From Bacteroidota bacterium (GTDB lineage Bacteria; Bacteroidota; Rhodothermia; Rhodothermales; UBA10348), in assembly GCA_024640835.1 (NCBI GenBank), contig JAHEEH010000028.1, forward strand, positions 1 to 10,653: 10,653 nt of DNA, in the 5' to 3' direction. Positions 9,179 through 10,653 of the stretch are shown here, piece after piece; position 1 is the first letter of the stretch; every line of letters starts with the position of its first letter. A model generated the notes under the pieces. That model did not search any database and was not told where the DNA came from. It was given only the letters and a program-made list of their open reading frames with translations. Both the position numbers and the translations under genes were made by a program.

Positions 9179-9207
9179 TTCCCCGCTATCCCGGTTCACT
9201 TCATCCT

Positions 9208-9213
9208 GAGAGG
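9208..9213 (+). promoter_or_regulatory. Shine-Dalgarno site for the ABM gene
   Basis: GAGAGG lies 7 nt before the ATG at 9221. It fixes this start in preference to ATG codons further upstream in the same open frame (from 8987), which lack such a site. Confidence 0.7.
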
Positions 9214-9220
9214 TACCCCC

Positions 9221-9577
9221 ATGCCCCATCCCGTCTCCTGGAATCTCCGCCTTGCCGTACGCGACGGTCAGCTCGAGAACTTCCGCTCGCTGATGCACGA
9301 AATGGTCGAATCCACTCGCCAGGAAGCCGGCACCCTCGGCTACGAGTGGTTCGTGAGCGAGGATGGATCCACCTGCCACCTGCACGAGCGGTACGTCGAC
9401 TCGGCCGCTGCGATGGTTCACCTCGGCAACTTCGGATCCAAGTTCGCCGAGCGGTTCCTCGCCTGCGTGGCGCCGACCGAATTCACCGTATACGGAGATC
9501 CGAGCAGCGACGTACGCCAGGTCGTCGCCGGATTCGGCGCGCTGCACCTGGGGCCCTTCGGGGGATTCAGTCGGTAG
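9221..9577 (+). CDS. Antibiotic biosynthesis monooxygenase (ABM)-fold protein, putative quinol monooxygenase
   Basis: A 118-residue cytoplasmic protein, the usual size for single-domain ABM proteins (dimeric ferredoxin-like alpha/beta barrel, cofactor-free oxygenases related to YgiN). Seen: first strand SWNLRLAVRDGQLENFRSLM (about 6-25); helix with MVESTRQEAGTLGYEW (about 28-43), where the ExGxLxYEW pattern is characteristic; strand CHLHERYVDSAAAMVHL (about 52-68), matching the family E-x-Y/W-x-D...A...H pattern; then the tail FTVYGDPSSDVRQ and the Gly-rich end GPFGGFSR. No signal peptide or membrane segment. The ABM fold is well supported, but many members have no proven activity, so a function as quinol oxygenase or stress protein is only a suggestion. 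It is the only confident plus-strand gene here, divergent from the hydrolase cassette and convergent with the nuclease-like gene, so probably monocistronic. Confidence 0.88.
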   Translation: MPHPVSWNLRLAVRDGQLENFRSLMHEMVESTRQEAGTLGYEWFVSEDGSTCHLHERYVDSAAAMVHLGNFGSKFAERFLACVAPTEFTVYGDPSSDVRQVVAGFGALHLGPFGGFSR

Positions 9578-9613
9578 GTGGTGGTTGGGTCACCCCGCGG
9601 GGAGCGTCACGCC

Positions 9614-9635
9614 GGGTTTCGTTTTCAAACCCTTT
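9614..9635 (+). terminator. Possible terminator after the ABM gene
   Basis: A perfect 6-bp stem GGGTTT (9614-9619) and AAACCC (9627-9632) with a 7-nt loop CGTTTTC is followed directly by TTT, 36 nt after the ABM stop codon. The stem is short and the T run only three bases, so termination efficiency is uncertain. Confidence 0.4.
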
Positions 9636-9757
9636 GCGACACCTTCCCGTACTTGGATCGTGCGGGGAGGGATTCTCCCGGTCCGACTCCTTGATCTCCT
9701 GTGTATGGCGGACGGGGGCCATCACCCCGCAGTCCTACCCCCCACGACCGGCCCCCG

Positions 9758-9791
9758 ACCCCGCGCGGCCATCATTCGCGCCGCGCGGGGT
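9758..9791. repeat. GC-rich 12-bp perfect inverted repeat, possible bidirectional terminator
   Basis: ACCCCGCGCGGC (9758-9769) and GCCGCGCGGGGT (9780-9791) are exact inverted complements around a 10-nt loop. It sits between two convergent genes and would form a very stable hairpin in either transcript. No T-rich tail follows on either strand, so it is not a classical intrinsic terminator. It could instead be an RNA-stabilising hairpin or a repeated extragenic element. Confidence 0.5.
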
Positions 9792-9934
9792 AGGCCCGGC
9801 CGCGGCGAACGATGCCAGAAGGGGGCCTTGCCAGGCACGGAGCGTCGCGCCGGTTCCGGAGGAGGTCACTCTCGCGGCCACGCGGCGACGCTCCCACCCG
9901 AAGAACCGGCCCGCCGCCCGATTCGCGGTGCCCT

Positions 9935-10653
9935 TCACCTCTCTTCTCCGGCGGTCGAGCGGCAGGCAACGTGCAGTTCGTATTCCTCCGCCGTGTAGAT
10001 CTCCCCGTCCTCCAGGTAGCTCGGAGCGCCGCCGGCCACCGCGCATGCCAGGCCCGGGCGGGTGAAGGCGAACGAAGTGGTGCCCGGACCGTCGGCCGAC
10101 AGGGAAAGGTCCTCCCGCCAGCCCCGACCGGAGAGCCACTCGCGGACGGCTTCGGCAGGGTCGCCTCGTTCATAGACCTGGTCCGACGGACCGACAGCGA
10201 TGATCTCGCATGCACCGTCCCCCTTTTCCGTCGCGGACTCCAGCCCGGAGGGTGCCAGCAGCGCCGCCAGATCGTCACATACGTCGGCCACACGTCGGGG
10301 CCCGAGCCATGCCGAGGCCAGCATCGGATACCGCACGAACGGATTGCAGTTGCCCTGGATGGTCTGGATCACGCTGTCGCGCTGCAACTCTTCCGGGGAC
10401 GGGGGATCCATGTCGTGCCATGCGAGAAGGTCTGTCAGCTCGCCCCGGAAGAACTCCGCGTCCACACTTGCCGGATACACGAGGGCGAAGTAGAGGTGCG
10501 CCCGTGCCAGGTCGCCCTTGACCGGATCGGGTGGCTCGAACGCGCGATCACCGATCCGCGATACGTAGACTCCGTCCCGCGGAGACTCCCCCCGAAACAC
10601 CTCGCCGTTCACGGTCCAGGCCCGGAGCCCTTCGTCGGGCACTTCGCCGTACG
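9935..10653 (-). CDS. Endonuclease I-like protein, C-terminal part only (N-terminus beyond window edge)
   Basis: The frame is open to the right edge, so the gene begins outside. A GTG at 10642-10640 is in frame but sits inside the domain and is not taken as the start. Seen: FEPPDPVKGDLARAHLYFALVYP (about 35-57 counting from that GTG; here FEPPDPVKGDLARA then HLYFALVYP), then LLAWHDMDPPSPEE and IQTIQGNCNPFVRYP (about 92-106). This order matches the C-terminal half of endonuclease I family nucleases (EndA/Vvn/NucM, His-Me finger, usually secreted or periplasmic), where the last motif normally reads GNRNPF. Here Arg is replaced by Cys. The catalytic His motif would lie upstream and cannot be checked. 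About 130 further residues follow, with four cysteines and motifs GDPAEAVREWL, TTSFAFTRPGLAC and EDGEIYTAEEYELHV. I do not recognise this tail; it is longer than the family needs. It ends at TGA 9937-9935. Family call fairly confident, activity unknown. Confidence 0.75.
   Translation of the reverse strand, partial: YGEVPDEGLRAWTVNGEVFRGESPRDGVYVSRIGDRAFEPPDPVKGDLARAHLYFALVYPASVDAEFFRGELTDLLAWHDMDPPSPEELQRDSVIQTIQGNCNPFVRYPMLASAWLGPRRVADVCDDLAALLAPSGLESATEKGDGACEIIAVGPSDQVYERGDPAEAVREWLSGRGWREDLSLSADGPGTTSFAFTRPGLACAVAGGAPSYLEDGEIYTAEEYELHVACRSTAGEER

Larger units (their letters stand above)
9578..9934. other. Intergenic region between convergent genes, no convincing gene
   Basis: Several frames stay open here only because stop codons are rare in such GC-rich DNA. 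None has a start with a ribosome binding site or recognisable protein features. The region holds three hairpins: 9614-9632, 9710-9735 and 9758-9791. The middle one pairs GGACGGGG (9710-9717) with CCCC (9725-9728) and GTCC (9732-9735), with a GCA bulge. Beyond likely transcription termination for both flanking genes, I see nothing else. Confidence 0.6.

Noticed and set aside
9593..9602. Perfect 10-bp palindrome CCCCGCGGGG
   Set aside because: It has no loop, so it would not fold as an RNA hairpin. Such GC palindromes are expected by chance in this composition, with no linked gene to suggest an operator.
9655..9705. Sequence resembling a tRNA T-arm (CGGTCCGACTCC)
   Set aside because: The bases that should form the T-stem do not pair, and no acceptor, D or anticodon stem could be fitted around it.
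8908..10065. 385-codon plus-strand open frame across the ABM gene and the convergent intergenic region
   Set aside because: It runs out of frame with the ABM gene and then antisense to the nuclease-like gene. It has Arg/Pro-rich shadow composition and no domain.
9735..10293. Minus-strand open frames overlapping the end of the nuclease-like gene and entering the intergenic region
   Set aside because: They overlap a frame with recognisable endonuclease I motifs and have Arg/Gly-rich composition without signals.

Overview
GC-rich bacterial DNA (about two thirds G+C by eye) with a strong third-position GC bias in the real reading frames. The gene families (TolC/HlyD/RND efflux under a GbsR/MarR-type repressor, class C-like serine hydrolases, an endonuclease I-like protein) and the lipoprotein and signal-peptide motifs point to a diderm bacterium. 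The style resembles Gemmatimonadota or a similar environmental phylum. That placement is an inference, because no taxonomic marker gene is present.

Layout from left to right. (A) Positions 1-5117, all on the minus strand, hold a four-gene efflux locus. Read 5' to 3' these are a GbsR/MarR-type regulator (4641-5117), a TolC-like outer-membrane channel (3173-4627), a periplasmic adaptor lipoprotein (1961-3157) and an RND inner-membrane pump (1-1958, cut by the left edge). Gaps are 13, 15 and 2 nt, so this is one operon for a complete three-part drug/xenobiotic pump. An imperfect 28-bp inverted repeat with a TTCAGT/ACTAAA core lies just upstream of the regulator and overlaps a possible -10 box. 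It is a good candidate autorepression operator.

(B) Positions 5220-8973, also minus strand, hold a tightly packed cassette: a serine hydrolase with a four-helix membrane tail, a TetR-family regulator and a second membrane-anchored serine hydrolase. The genes overlap by 7 nt and 4 nt. A 9-3-9 inverted repeat (8980-9000, 8 of 9 pairs) begins 6 nt upstream of the first start codon and is the obvious candidate TetR operator. This self-regulated hydrolase-TetR-hydrolase unit is the most interesting item in the window.

(C) Positions 8974-9220 form a divergent intergenic region with a weak candidate promoter for a plus-strand gene, a 118-residue antibiotic-biosynthesis-monooxygenase (ABM) fold protein (9221-9577).

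(D) Positions 9578-9934 lie between convergent genes and hold no convincing gene but several hairpins. One is a terminator-like stem after the ABM gene and one is a 12-bp perfect GC-rich inverted repeat.

(E) Positions 9935-10653, minus strand, hold the C-terminal part of an endonuclease I-like protein with an unusual C-terminal extension. Its N-terminal catalytic region lies beyond the right edge.

Substrates of the pump and of both hydrolases cannot be read from the sequence. I see no tRNA, rRNA, CRISPR array, insertion sequence or prophage gene.
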